A stretch of 64,000 bases of DNA, from NCBI GenBank assembly GCA_030141605.1, contig JAQGDQ010000483.1, positions 62,001 to 126,000 of the forward strand, given 5' to 3'. Positions 12,581-25,020 of this stretch are shown piece by piece. The DNA is from Tubiluchus corallicola (taxonomy: Eukaryota; Priapulida; Priapulimorpha; Priapulimorphida; Tubiluchidae). A program made the translations under genes and the position numbers. The number at the start of each line of letters is the position of its first letter. Positions within the stretch are counted from its first letter, which is position 1. The notes under the pieces are model-generated. The model saw only the letters and a program-made list of their open reading frames with translations. It searched no databases and was not told the DNA's origin.

Positions 12581-14699
12581 TTTATTGACAAAGATTATCT
12601 TGTTACAGGGAGTGAGACATTGCTAATAGAATATAACAACATTGTCTTCACTGGCTACAGTCTGTACATTTGTACCAATCCATTTTGACCCATTCCATTA
12701 TGGTATCTGACGTACCTGAAGTGATATTCACCGCATATCTATGGTAGTGATATCTATCTACATACTTAACTATTGTAGTGTATTGTACTTAACTAATGTC
12801 AGTCTAGTAGCTTTGCAGTATCTCACCAATGATTGCTTTTAAAAAACAAGTCCTTTTGAATGTTGACAACATGTGGACTATTCTCTAGGCAATATAATGT
12901 CTGTTGCTTAAAAGTCTTCACTCGCTTATGTTGCTTCTTGAGTTGATCTTTTAAAAAGTCCATGCTCAGCAAGCAAAGTATTTTGTCTTGTCCTGGCACT
13001 GTGAATTATGAAGGTCTTTTCCCGCTATATTTTACCAAGTTTCGACAGTTATTACCCATTCCAATAATGCTACCATAATTCTCCGTCTGGCAGGCCTTAT
13101 AGAACCTTTGGTCATTTGTATTTAGTGCTACACTCTAGAGGTAAATCATGTCAACCCTGCAGGCGCTCTGACTTGTTTCCTAGTTATTATAATTCAAGTT
13201 AACTGGACAGTGATGGCTAGCTATAGCTAATGCCAATATTTCAGGCCATTGTTGTCACACGTCCTTATTGACTGCTTTCCTGTAGGGTGGTTATGTTATG
13301 GGCGGGAAACCCGTCTCGATATTTTACAGTAGCTGCCATGCGCTGTAGAGAGCTAGACTAAGTATCCATGTGTGGATTTGATTCCACGTGCTCATATTTC
13401 ACTGTTGGCGCAAAAAATCCATTTATCGATTTTTTTTTCTTACCAAAGTCTTGTCAGAAGCCTTTAGCGGCATTGCTGTTAGCAAATTAAAATGGTTTTT
13501 AATCGACTGAATGAGTAATATAATAATACTCAAATTAATACTGAGTTCGTCGTTAGAGAACCCATTTAATATATTAATATTTAAAATATATTTAAAACAC
13601 TGTAATATTGCAAATACGTGTCTTAAAATGCACATTTTTATAGTTTGTTACAGTAAGTGAAAACCGTAGCGTGGTATAAATCACCAACTCCAACGATGTT
13701 TGGCGACAACAAAAATGCGTGTCGCTTACTTCCTCCAGTACTTCCGGTGCCAAATCTATGACAGCTTTGAGTGCTTCTCAATGTAGGTCATACAAATTGC
13801 GCAGTTGTTAGTCGCTTGTAAAAACTTGGATCATTTTTTTCACTGTCAGTTCCCAGTTGAATTGCTAGCTTAATTAATAGTAGCACTGACATTACACGAC
13901 TCTCATTATTCTGCGGTCGTGGCGTATCTATAGTTAACAAAATGAGGAGGATGCTGCTTTGACTCTAAACTCTTTCCTCTTTATTGACACTCTTTCTGCA
14001 TATCAAAGTGTTTTCTTTGCTTAAAGTGAATTTCAAACCTATAACATTTGGGGTGGACTTTGGAGTGTTGCGTGTGCTCTCTCTCTGTCTTTTCTCTGCT
14101 AGACACTCCTTACCTCTTCTCTTCCCTTGACGTCCGCCCCCGGCGTAGAAAACCCCTGACATACTCATTTATTTGGGACGTGGAGTGTCTGATTCGATGT
14201 GACGTTACACCTGCTTCCTGACTTCCTAAATTCAAAAGCACATTGTCCGTGGGATAATCGGCATAAATCACACACAATATTGTTGTTATTGTTCTGTAGA
14301 ATAATGCGCATAAATCACAATGTTGTTGTTGGTGTATTGTTTCGTTGACGTTTTTTTTTGTAATGTAGGCTTATAGTACCTGGAGCTACTTCCAATATTG
14401 GCCATACAATATTTATAAGTTCAGAGTCTGAAGAAATATTATAGTTGACATGTAGAGGAATAGGGGGTAAGACAAAGTAGGGCTCTGTTGATGCATTAGA
14501 GCTATCGTGCAATTACTTTTTCTCTAAACAAAAAATGTAAATTAAGAAACCCTGAAGGAATTGAACCGAAGCTTAATTAGTTAAATAATGGATCATGATG
14601 GTATGTGTTTTCATTTTATGCTGTTTATAGGCCTAATTGTATAGAACTTTGAAAATCCTTAAGTCAAATTAGCATTATCTGCGTAGTACCAACATTGGT
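12580..14699. other. intronic stretch with two very short phase-1 start/donor pairs
   Basis: No gene is supported. Two very short ATG-to-donor combinations in phase 1 occur: ATG at 13628 to TTACA|GTAAGT (8 codons), and ATG at 14588 to GATG|GTATGT (4 codons). They are too short to separate from chance and are discussed in the hunt only. Confidence 0.35.
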
Positions 14700-15436
14700 T
14701 TCTGCAATGTCTGCAGTTACATCAACATTGTGCTTTGCTTTTCCTGTTGGTGTTTGGTTATTTTCTACAAGTTCTGCATTGTTTCCTGGCTATATCAACA
14801 TTGTTTCCTACAATTACTCTTATTTTGCCAAGTTCGTGTAGTCACTACAATACAAAGCTGAATACATCATTGAGTTTGCAGCGTTTTTGCAGTATCAATA
14901 TCTTCTCTTATTGTGTCAGCACAACAGTTTGGTGTTTCAGCTGGTGTATTAACACGTTCTCCATTTTCTGCTGGTGTCTGAACTTTGTGCTCAGAAACTT
15001 CTAATATAATATTGACAACAAACTGTTCAGCAGCTTCTATTTTAGTGTCAGTATTATTTTCTGCAATATCTGCTGTTGCTCCACAACGTGTTTTTGCAAT
15101 TTCTACTTTTATACCCACAATAGTTTCTGCTGCTTCAGATATGTTGTGACACCAAGTTACGTATCCGTAGCGACATTGTCTTTTACAACAGCTGCTATGG
15201 TACGAGCATCGTGTTGTATACCTCCCGGTTGTGGCTTCAACGTGACATTCCAAAGTTTTTACTGCACAGAGTTTTGTAACCGACACTAACCAACGTGATT
15301 TTCTAAAGTTTCTGCTCCATGGTGCTTTGTAACCGCTATACTGATGTCTGAACATTACAGCCTGCAGCACATTTTGCTGTTGTATCATCTGTTGTTGTAA
15401 AAATTTAATGATATAGTTTTTCTCGCCGCGAGACAA
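14700..15436 (-). other. degenerate repeat region with a 189-codon minus-strand ORF
   Basis: The plus strand holds diverged repeats around the core TTTCTGCAATATCTGCTGTT, with spacers of variable length. On the minus strand this gives the longest ORF of the window, 189 codons (15436 down to 14867). It begins MSRGEKNYIIKFLQQQMIQQQ, whose Gln-rich start is loosely reminiscent of gag-like proteins of retroelements. The C-terminal half is repetitive (AEIA, AENN, AEQF, AETPN). An ORF of this length is near the limit expected by chance in 64 kb, and the repeat structure may keep the frame open. No domain is recognised. Confidence 0.35.
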
Positions 15437-16280
15437 TAAATCTCACGTTTGTCCTGCCGTATCGCTTTTCCAATTTCCCGGATGGTTTTCTAATGACTTT
15501 TTCCAGCACTCTGCGAAACATGGCTTCATTTTTGCCAGGCACGTATTAAACTGCTTCCCAGCCAAGAAGCCACTAACAGTTAATGTTATTAGCAGGGATG
15601 AATTATTCGCTCCCGCGTAATTTAAGCTTGCTATTTCCGGTTTGGATTGTTAGGATTAGTTTGTGAAAGCACAAAAATTACGGAGTATTATTTAACGAAT
15701 CGTGGAGCATTTTTGATTTTCTGTAATTGTGGAAGTATCCTTATTGTGCTTGGTTTTCATAAAACTCAAAACGAATGCAGCAATTGCTGTCATCCGTTAT
15801 CATTATGGAATTACCAGCTCACATTAAATTGTTTCATAATAGAAATACATGATCACATTGTTGCACAGACTCTTAAACTTAAACGAGACGGATCAAACTG
15901 TTGGCAATGTTAAATGATGCGGAATTTATTCAAGTAATAAATTAAACGCTGAAATTGCCAAGGAATTTTAGCTGCTGCTTCATGCTGGGAGATTAGACAC
16001 TGGGAAGTTGTTTGAGATTAACATAAATCATGTGATTTGGCTGTCTAGAGGAGGTTTTAAGGTTGCTGCATATGAGATAGGGCCTTGGGACTATTGGTGC
16101 TAATCAAAATAACTTTTTCGAAGATGATGCGATGGTGTGACTTGGCTCATTTTTAGCAACGTGTCACTAGGCAACTAAAGATATGAAAATGTTTAGAGTG
16201 AGCCGTTTAGCAAAGCTAATACCTTAGTATTGCACTCAGACTGCATAAATCAAAGAAATTAGTTCGTGAAGTGAATTAGG
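15437..16280. other. intronic stretch, no gene seen
   Basis: No supported coding or RNA feature. The ORF at 15647-15913 starts with a non-ATG codon and has no splice signals at its ends. Confidence 0.45.
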
Positions 16281-16376
16281 ATTGCTGTTTAGGATTAGGT
16301 TTAGGATTAGCATTGGGGTAGGGGTTAAGATTCAGGATAGGGTTAAGGATGGGCTAGGTTACGGTTAGGGTTAGGA
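16281..16376. repeat. degenerate interstitial telomere-like repeat
   Basis: Roughly 95 bases built from variants of TTAGGG, such as TTAGGATTAGG, GGTTAAGATTCAGG and GGTTAGGGTTAGG. TTAGGG is the ancestral animal telomere unit. Interstitial tracts like this can come from repair events, ancient chromosome ends or satellite seeding. The high divergence suggests age. Confidence 0.7.
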
Positions 16377-16889
16377 TTTTAAATTGTGTGGGGAATTGTG
16401 AACTTCTTCCAATTTTGTTCTCATTTCCAGAAAAACGCAAGACAGGCAACTAGCCCTGCGAGCTTTTTCGGCCGCTCAGTCTCCAATTTTTAATGTTACT
16501 CTTTCACTTATCTAGAGCAGATCACGCGCATTGATAGGTATTCGTTTTGAATACCTCTTTACTCATGTTTTAAGATGAGTTCGAAAAAGACCTCAATCGA
16601 TAAAGAGCTTTAATTGCTGGCGTTTTTATGGAACTGTTTGGCTTTAAGTAAACAATTTCTACCTAAAATAAGGTTGTTTATTCCGTGTTAGTATCATATT
16701 ATTCGTTTTTGGTCTGCCAAGTTTGATCACCATTCGATTTGGGCATAAAGTTTCTCAACTCGTTCAGCACAAGTCACTCACTCAATCTGTCGATTAATTC
16801 AATTTGAACGTCAGATGCTCAGTTTGAGTTTCAAGCTGCTGAGTCTATGAAACATGTTACTCAACCTGAGCATCAAGTTACCTTGAAGC

Positions 16890-17425
16890 AACGCTGGACC
16901 CAATCTTAAACTGTAGGTTAAAACAATCTACTCTTCGCACCACTAATTCTTCCCTGTTACATGCATTTCGCCATTCGCTAGTTAGACGGACAGTAGCGCC
17001 TCCATTCCAGAAACCATCGCACAAAAAACAGGTGCTGTACCTCTCAGTTCAGGTGTTCTAGTTTTCGACCAACTACACATGTTCGGCAGTTCGTACGTGA
17101 GCACAACGGTAAATTTCAAATTAGACTTTTTATCTTAAAACATGCCTAGTTTTAATACAACACACTGTCAATCTTACAGTAGCACTGTACTTCAATATTC
17201 GCTTTCGCAAGCACGTGCAACACGTCCGTGGAATATTTTTGCTGTTCAAAATTATGTTAGTTTGTGATGTCATCAATAGTTGGGCTCGCCCGCCGCTAAT
17301 TAAATTTTTAATCTGTTATTTAATTATCAGAAACACTTTTGCGGTATTAATTATGTTAAAACGTATACTTTTTATCGAACTTGAAAAGAGGGTAGTATTT
17401 GAAAAATCATCCTGTCTTCCTTGTT
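16890..17425 (+). repeat. dispersed repeat R1, copy 1
   Basis: This segment and 56040-56632 share long stretches of near-identical sequence in the same order and orientation. They start at GGACCCAATC and end at AAAAATCATCCTGTCTTCCT. Shared internal blocks include GTTACATGCATTTCG, TGTACCTCTCAGTTCAG and CGCAAGCACGTGCAACACGT. Copy 1 lacks about 70 bases present in copy 2 after the first block. No transposase or RT coding is visible, so it is probably a non-autonomous element, though a small segmental duplication is possible. Confidence 0.75.
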
Positions 17426-18990
17426 TGCCTGTTTGAATACCTGTTTAAGTTATTAGTTTACTCATGCGCATGGAAATAATTCAAGTTGAGTAGATCAGTT
17501 TCTCATATATTACATGCTGAGAGTAATTCAACGTTTGCACTTGCTAATTCCATTTTTTACGAGGAACCATCAAGTTTTATTGGCACTCATTCTTCAACCA
17601 TCTACTAAGCGTGAAAAATAACAAAGTTTTGATTTATAACTAAGCAAGTTAAAAATATTTTAGTTTATCCTTCCATGTCATTCAAATCGCGACTCATAAA
17701 TCTTCTTAATGAATGATTTCGGCATTCATGTATTCATCCGCGCGGAAGGCAAAGTTACACAAGGTGGTCAAATATAGTGCCCCGGGGTGCAATCTTCTTC
17801 TAACACGTTCATAATGTGATTTTAAATGGAGTCATTATAACAGGATATGAACTGATTCATGATGTCAGAGCAAGTGGAATCTCATTTCATGTTCGAGCTT
17901 AAATGCGAGGCAACATTCGTCGAATTGTTCTGCCTAATGTAGGTGTAAAAAATTTTGATGTTTTGCTGTAAAAAATTGAAAGTCAAAGTAAACTCTCGTT
18001 ATAATATAAGCTTTTACGACTTAAAAGTCTCTTCTCGTTACGGATATTCAATTCATTTTATTATGAACTTACTGTAAAACTTGTTTCTTTTGATTTTCTA
18101 CCACTTCGTTGTTCGCGTATTAAATTTAAAGAACCGCCATTTTTCGTTGCGAGAGACGAAAATATCTTTCTAACTTTTAGAAATTCAAATGTCTGTTCTT
18201 CGCTTATCCCCACCTGGTACCGTAACTCGATAGTTTATAAATATTGACAGTTCCAAAAAATTTGCTGACGTTGCAAAATTGTCTGCTTTTTTGGGCACTA
18301 AATCATTCTGCCTGTCTATTTGTAAGAAGCTATTGTTGTAGAACTACATCATAATGTTCAGTTGAAGGCTGTACGTTGTTTAGTTATTTAATTTTTATTA
18401 ACATGTCGTATTGGTTTAGCAAGAGACTATTTTTAAACAGTAAAGGTCAAACGCAGATAATAAAAGTTCCTTAGTTTTTAGCAAACAGTCTTTGCCCATT
18501 AAATTATTCTTTTTGTGATACAGGTTTTGACTTCACAGTCGTCCGTAGTAGAAGGGTAAAAGTCTGGAATGTGAAAATTTTACTTTTTTAAAACACGACC
18601 TGATCCCTTGCTTGTAAAATGTCAAGATTAACTCAGTTTGATGACAACGCGATGACAGCTGAACTTAAACCGGATCCAGTCGCCAGGGTGCGCAGCGCGT
18701 CCAGATATTCTCTGGAACCCACAATGTTGAAACCCAAGGACACGTGCACTTAGTGTTTGCTATTGTTTCATTGCAACTTTTGCGTTATTTCTGTTTATTG
18801 TTTTATTCCAGTCGTTTAGGTTTCAAGGCAAACAGTATTGCCAGTCCTTGAAACATGCTCCTGCTCACCATGTGTAAAAACCAGTTTTAAAAAGTCGCCT
18901 CTTGGCTTAATTTTGCTTGCCCCGTAGGTTTATCAGTGATTCTTGTATTAAAAAATACGGTATCATCTCGGATAACTAGATCTTTTCTAT
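17426..18990. other. intronic stretch, no gene seen
   Basis: No ORF, repeat or RNA gene is supported in this AT-rich stretch. Confidence 0.45.
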
Positions 18991-18994
18991 TCGG

Positions 18995-19002
18995 TATAAA
19001 AG
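18995..19002 (+). promoter_or_regulatory. possible TATA box
   Basis: The sequence GGTATAAAAGC is a close match to the TATA-box consensus. About 30 bases downstream lies a CG-rich spot (GCCGCTCGAGCGTAC) that could be a start site, followed by ATGs at 19032 and 19055. In an AT-rich 64-kb window a TATAAAAG match is expected by chance, so the ATG/donor context only mildly raises its value. Confidence 0.3.
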
Positions 19003-19054
19003 CATTTAGATAAACGCCGCTCGAGCGTACAATGAGGAGGCTACACCTCCACCA

Positions 19055-19303
19055 ATGCCATTGTGTCTCTTCACATTCTGGGCACCAGTATTACTGGTTT
19101 TCGAACTCTCAAGTTTTCGCTTTGAAAGTTTTTTTGTTCGTGTTGAAACGACCAACAAAGGGGTGAGAGAATGGAATACATTTCTGTTTTCAACATCACT
19201 GACTTTGATTGCCCTCTTTACTCAGTTAGCACTCGAGCAAGTGCATCTTGGGATTGTTAAGTGCATCCTGGGGTTGTTTCGATTATTTGGGATCATTCTT
19301 TAG
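19055..19303 (+). other. 82-codon ORF downstream of a TATA-like box
   Basis: The ATG at 19055 opens 82 codons with a hydrophobic, signal-peptide-like start (MPLCLFTFWAPVLLVFELSS). A donor-like GGG|GTGAGA lies at 19163, but it gives phase 0, unlike the phase-1 first-exon candidates. The ATG context is poor, and an upstream ATG at 19032 in another frame would precede it. It is kept only because of the TATA-like box upstream. It may be chance. Confidence 0.2.
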
Positions 19304-21499
19304 GCTCTTACCTACCCTGTAATTTAGCTGAGCAGTTCCTCGTGTTATGTCCACTTAATTGGTGATATTGTTGACCAGGTGGTGTCCGGGACAAAAACTG
19401 TTTCAGTTAGCTTAGAAATTTAATTGACTAAACTACTGACTGAGATTCATAGTCTGAGTTTTAACCGTTTCCCAAGGGACCAAACTAATTTGAATCTAAA
19501 ATTAATTTTTCTTATTACATCTATTATTAATTTGTTAATTATTTATAAATTAAAAAGTTACTTAGACATTTAGAAGTGTTATTACCCAGTTAGGTAAAAA
19601 GCTAGTAAGTCTGGGTAACAGATAGAAGTTCTTGGTTCGCTTCCGGCCCGAGATTTCGTTATTTCTAATTTTTCCATGCACTCGTATGGAATGTAGACTT
19701 GAATATAGTGTGCACTGCTACATTTCAGACGTGCCAGTGAGACGCTTAATTTTGTTAAGCTACATTACCTTGCATACATGTGTTAGTCGTACGTGATCCC
19801 ACAGGATCCTTAAATGTCGCCCATTTATTTAAAAAAGAAACCTTTAAAATTCACCAGTGGGCAAAATTCCGTTGTTATGTTAATACTATTTTATAATAAA
19901 ACGAAGCACATCATGACTATTAAACCATATGTATGTAGTAGTCTGACGGGAAAATTACAGTACGTAAACTCTTCAAAAAGAGAACAAGCATTATAAATGA
20001 CGAATTCTTCGCTTTAAGTGCCATCCATTGACTAGAGACAGAAACAGCTAATAATAGCGTACTTTGGGATTTGTAAGACATTTGTTAAACTAAACTTTTG
20101 AGAGATAAATACATTAACCTTGATCGTAAACTCTCGCTCAAACACTTAATGCCTATTAGATAAATGTGTTATCAAAACCCCTGGAGACACGTTCGTTTGA
20201 CAGCTTTTTATTGTAGTAAAATCTCTGTCATTGTGCAGAAATGATTTCCATTATAGGGCTAAGTTAACCGAATTTACAAGGCTGTACAGTAAAATGATAA
20301 ATGAACTAAGGTTCGATGACATTTGCAGTTTCGCTAAGTTTCATTTACAATACGTATAGTTATCATTTCACCATTCAGAGAAATGCTGTTGTTGTTATTT
20401 GTTCTGACGGTCATCAACAGACACCAGTCCTTCACTTGCCCTCAGGCCTCTTGCCATGGTGATTTTGCTAAGAAATAAATCAGGTTATGATTTATGTGTC
20501 ACTGGTGATAAATAAATGTGTTGTTATTTATGTCTCTCGCGCGCCGGTATGAAATATTTGGTGCAAGAGGTTATCTCAATGTTATAGCAAGTGAAACTCC
20601 CTTGAGTGACTGCGGTTAATGATATCGTGGATGAAACTACTTTGCTGAAGCTGGAATGACGTGAGCGTAACGCTATAGCTTGTGAGACTCGGCGCAACAC
20701 ACTTCAGGGCTCCAGTGATGTCACCTAAATATTGTCACAAATGACGCCTTGTTACCAGGAGTTGTCAGGGACTCTTGACTTTGAAAGAGCGACTTCTGTG
20801 GAGGTTCACTGAAGCTAAAACTTTAGTTTCAGTTTCAAACATGAATTTTCCACATCGGTGAAACATTTTTAAATTGTTAAAACATCCATTCGCATCGCAT
20901 TTTGCACCAGTAGGTAAGGCGGAATCAAAAATAAGATGTTTTTACCTGTAATAATAAGATTTTACCTGTAATTTCAAGAACAAACCATTTTTCTCACGCA
21001 AACGAATTACCGCAACAATTATTATTGTAGGTCAACTTTAAGCCGCTGGGGCGCGTTTGTTTGTGCGAAATCCACTTGTACGCAAATCGGCGGCTTGTTT
21101 ATTCGCACTCGAAAGACAATGCGGGAAATCTTCTTTTGGTCAACTTTAAACGAGAACACAAAAACACTAAGAGGAAAGGTAAATCTTGCCACCACTTAAG
21201 CGTGATAAGATTCGTTTCCTGGAGTGGGAAACGTTTGTTCTAAAAGAAAACATACATTCTGTGTTCTAAAATTACCGCATTCACACCATTTAGTTCCATT
21301 ACCAGAAACAGAAAAGTATAAGTGTGTGCTGTATTTTGCAGCATCTTTACTATTGCGCAACAGGGTAGACGTTTTAAATCTTTTGGTGATAAAAGCCTGT
21401 TATTCACCTTAAAAACACGTGTATAACTGTCTGGTTTGCACTTAATTGTTGTTTTGGATCGTGCGACAGTGAGTATACGGACCGGATTGTCATTTGGGT
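19304..21499. other. intronic stretch, no gene seen
   Basis: No supported gene. A tRNA-like B-box (GGTTCGCTTCC) near 19635 is not part of a foldable tRNA. The ORF at 21061-21243 starts at TTG. It has a weak phase-1 donor (AAAG|GTAAAT) but no credible start or acceptor. Confidence 0.4.
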
Positions 21500-22470
21500 C
21501 GCTGACTGTCACATGGCGTTACTGCGTGCCACTTAGGTCAGTAGTTTTCACTTAAGTCACTTGAGATATTAATTGTTGTTGCGTGTTACTAATTGTTACT
21601 GTTACAAGGGTCTATCGATTACGTCACTAGTTATTGCACCGTGGAGCACTGACGGTCATTTAGGCCACTGTTTACCACTTGGGTCACTGATTGTCACGTG
21701 GGTTACTGGCTGTTACTCGTGTCACTAATTGTCACTTAGGTCACTGATTGTCACATGGGTAATTGATTTCCGGTTATGTCACTGAATTTCACTTAGGTCA
21801 CTAATTGTCGATTAGCTCACTGATTATCACTGTTTTAACTGTTTACACTTAGGTCACTAATTGTCGCTTAGGTCATTGATTGTTTCTTTCGCCACTAATT
21901 GTCTCTTGGATTACTAATTGTCACTTGTGTGGCTCAAATCACTGCTATCCTTAAGAGCACTGATTACCACTTGCAGAATGTTACTTGGGTCGCAGATTGT
22001 CACTTAAGGCACTAATTGTTGTTGTGTCATTGATTTTACTTGGAGCATTCATTGTTCCCAGTGAGTCAATGTGGGCAGTAATAGATTTTTGTATAGCTAC
22101 AGTGCCGATTCTTCCTTTGGGGGCTGATTTTTGCGTGTATCTTTGCTTTTCAGTAAGTTAGGGGCACTGGTTATCATTGGGGTCAGTGATTAACTCTTGA
22201 GTCATAGAGTTTTCTTTGATGGGGAGCATTGAGTATTACTGAAATCAATGATTGTTCTTTGGTTTCTGATTGTTCTTAAGGTCACAGAATTGTCGCTTGG
22301 GTCACTCGTTGTTACGGTAGCTATCAAAAGTCGTGAAAGTCATTAAGGTACACTGAAAGCGGCACTAAAATTACTTGAGACCATTATCCTTTGCTGGAGT
22401 GACTTAGGAATAAATGATTACTGCAGTTTGAGGGTCACTGGTCGCTGTTCCTAAAGGCTAATTTATTGAT
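21500..22470. repeat. diverged GTCACT-type minisatellite
   Basis: Nearly one kilobase is built from variants of an 18-20 bp unit resembling TTGTCACTTAGGTCACTGA, with substitutions and small indels (for example TAATTGTCACTTAGGTCACT near 21725 and CTGATTGTCACATGGGT after it). The degeneracy increases to the right. The minus-strand ORF at 21240-21512 partly overlaps its left end and is probably a product of the repeat. Confidence 0.75.
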
Positions 22471-24077
22471 TTTTTGGAGGTTTTTCTATCTATCTGCTTC
22501 TGCTACCCGCGAACTTTTTTAAATCCATTCCTCTAGTGAGTTATACCTCCTACACCACCATCCCACGCTTTTGCCTCCCATCATAATTATCAACATCCGT
22601 TTCCACTCATAAACTTTAATTAAGTAACCGGAGAGAGCGTACCACTCGGGCGTGTTTTTATTGACGTTCTTTTTACTGTCAACATTTTTCCTACTAGTTT
22701 TGGGTTTACCCACGTGGCTTCAACAGGCAGAAGGGGTCTCTTTATTGCCACCAGTTTGCGGTTACGAGCTACATGAACCGGCTGGGGAAATTAAGAGACA
22801 GCTGGCGTCCATATGTGTACAGAGTGGTTTTATTCAATGGTTTGTGGTTTCCCGTCTACTTGGCATTAGAGCCCCATGAGCTTCATTGGTTTACATGGTT
22901 TGCTCAACCGATCAATTATTTTGTTTTGCTTGTATGCAGTTCACAGTTCAGTGTACCTTATTAATCATTTACTGAATCTTAAAGGATATTGGCTGTTTTG
23001 GCAAAGTGGAGCTATATTGAGCGGTGTGGTTGTAAATTGCATTGTGCTTGTTTTGGAAAACTTCGTAGTCATTATAGATAGAAGATTAGAGGCTTATAGT
23101 GATTATTTCAGCCCGAGCGAGTGCGCTTGGTAGAGTGTGGGGGATTTCCCGGGATTTCCCATATTGCCGAACGCGAACAATTCGGCTATCCAACTCGAAG
23201 GTGCGTTAGCTTTTATGAATTTATAAAAAAAAACATTATATAACAAAATACATTTTGATGTGGCCTGTTGTTGAAAGCATGTATCGCCATTATTCTGTTG
23301 GTGTCTTTTTGTATCTTTCTTGTAATACAATTTGTTCATGCACTGTGACAGTTGAGGAGCCTTATTTTGAATTGCTTTTGTTCTTATGAAACAGCTGCTT
23401 CTTTCATAATGTATTTTAAGGGGAGCACAAGATGAACTGGCTTTTCGATTGTCCAATAGCTACGACGAATAGCTCTGGTTCTAACATTTTTGGCTTATCA
23501 ATTTTGGCATTGCCTGCAAGCCTTGCGACTCTTGAAAATTCGCCTTTCCTCCTTTTTTACTCTAATATATCTTTAGGAACCCGCTCTTTCTCATAGGATG
23601 ACGTTTCCTATAGCGTTTTGAAATTCCTTATTGTGAAGTTCTGTTTTCTTGTGAAACCCTTGAATAGCACCTTAGTACTGCCAATGTCGCGCCAAGGTGA
23701 ACACGAAAAACATAAAATGACATAAAAGGCTTCACACGGGTTTTGTTCAGATGCGCTTTATTTACCCGCTAAGTGCAAATGGCTTCGTTTATTGTCAAAT
23801 CTCTTTGATAAGGTTTTAGAGCAGCCGAGCTTAAGGAATCCTATAACATTAAGTGTAAACTAGATTAAAGCTTGAGAAACACGTACGTCAGGTCAATTTA
23901 ACCCAGAATTCAATCTTCTATATTAGGCTGTAGGTATCGATTTATTGATTTTACTTGCTCTCTACCTTTATTGTTCTGATCCTCACCAGGATGAAAGATT
24001 TTAAAGATCGTCTGAACAACTGTCATTTCTAATTCAGTTTGCCAGGTTCTTTTTTAACATTTAAGTCACGCGTGAGG
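22471..24077. other. stretch with three overlapping plus-strand ORFs, origin unknown
   Basis: Between 22652 and 23133 all three plus frames are open for 60 codons or more. One (22773) starts at an ATG with MNRLGKLRDSWRPYVYR; another (22876) is rich in hydrophobic residues. None ends at a good donor and none has a motif I recognise. Overlapping open frames in a moderately GC-rich patch suggest an old mobile-element fragment or chance. The rest of the stretch shows nothing. Confidence 0.25.
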
Positions 24078-24112
24078 TTCTCTCTCTCTCTATCTCTCTC
24101 TCTCTCTCTCCC

Positions 24113-24162
<50 letters not shown>

Positions 24163-24226
24163 ATCTCTCTCTCTGCCTCTTTCTCTCTCTCACTGACACT
24201 TTCTTTTTTTCTCTCCTTCTATCATT
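24078..24226. repeat. CT dinucleotide microsatellite
   Basis: A long polypyrimidine run of TCTC interrupted by single C, T and A changes. The Leu/Ser-rich ORF across it is a repeat translation. Confidence 0.95.
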
Positions 24227-24789
24227 GTCTTATATACGCATCTAATAACCGCTGGCTGCATATAACTTATACGATTTCACAAACTGGTCAAGGCAATAGT
24301 CAACGTGGCTAGCTGGAATGTTTATTATTGTGTTTACAGAATGAGTATATTACTAATGTAGATCTCTTGTGACGTCACTGAGTCGTCCTGTACGTTCAAG
24401 CGTCCGCTTTACCCTAAGCTCCGCCCACAGACAAAATGGCGTGTTCTCGTGTTTGTTGTTATATTTACAGAATTGTATATTGCTAATGTAGGCCTGGTGT
24501 CAGAATGACAGCCGCAACCATTTACAGTCAAAACATATTTATTTGTGCGGTGGCGTGCGGATAACATATCTACTATGTACTGTGTTAGTGTCATTTTATC
24601 TCATATTGAACTTTATAAGGCTCCTGCTGAGCGATCTGCACTGCTCCTTAATTAGTCAGTCAGTCACTCGCCGCCCAGTTAAACGTGTGTTTGAGCATGC
24701 TATGTTTACTCATCTAGGTGTTACGGTACCAGGTAGATAATCAGACATAATACCATTCAGTCTTTAAATCAGTTGGATATCTAGCAAGT

Positions 24790-25020
24790 CCACTGTTCAG
24801 TAGGTCGATCAATCAGCGCCCGACCAACCAACCAATCTACTCACCTGCCTACCTAGCTATCTACTTATCTACCTGAGAACCTACCTACCTACCTAACTAA
24901 CTAACTACCTGTGTACCTACCTATCTGAATACTTACCTATCAACCAAGAAGCCAAACAACTCAAAGCTAACTCACAAGGCAAACAGCAAACTAAACAAAC
25001 AAAAAGACAAACAGACATAC
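24790..25020. repeat. CTAC/CTAA-rich degenerate tetranucleotide repeat
   Basis: The segment contains runs such as ACCTACCTACCTAACTAACT followed by A-rich AACAAACAAA variants. It is an imperfect tetranucleotide microsatellite grading into simple A/C-rich sequence. No coding is visible. Confidence 0.7.

Noticed and set aside
12349-12688. Poly-Leu and poly-Ser ORFs
   Set aside because: They are translations of the AGT/AGC microsatellite in different frames.
21030-21179. Possible internal exon between TTGTAG and AAAG|GTAAAT
   Set aside because: The polypyrimidine tract is weak, the donor is poor and the peptide contains a local repeat (VNFK) but no domain.
22062-22160. 28-codon ATG ORF ending at TTTTCA|GTAAGT
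   Set aside because: It lies inside the degenerate GTCACT array, is in phase 0 and has a poor start context.
24543-24740. ORF ending at CCAG|GTAGAT in phase 1
   Set aside because: It opens with TTG. The only ATG leaves an 11-residue peptide and the donor is mediocre.
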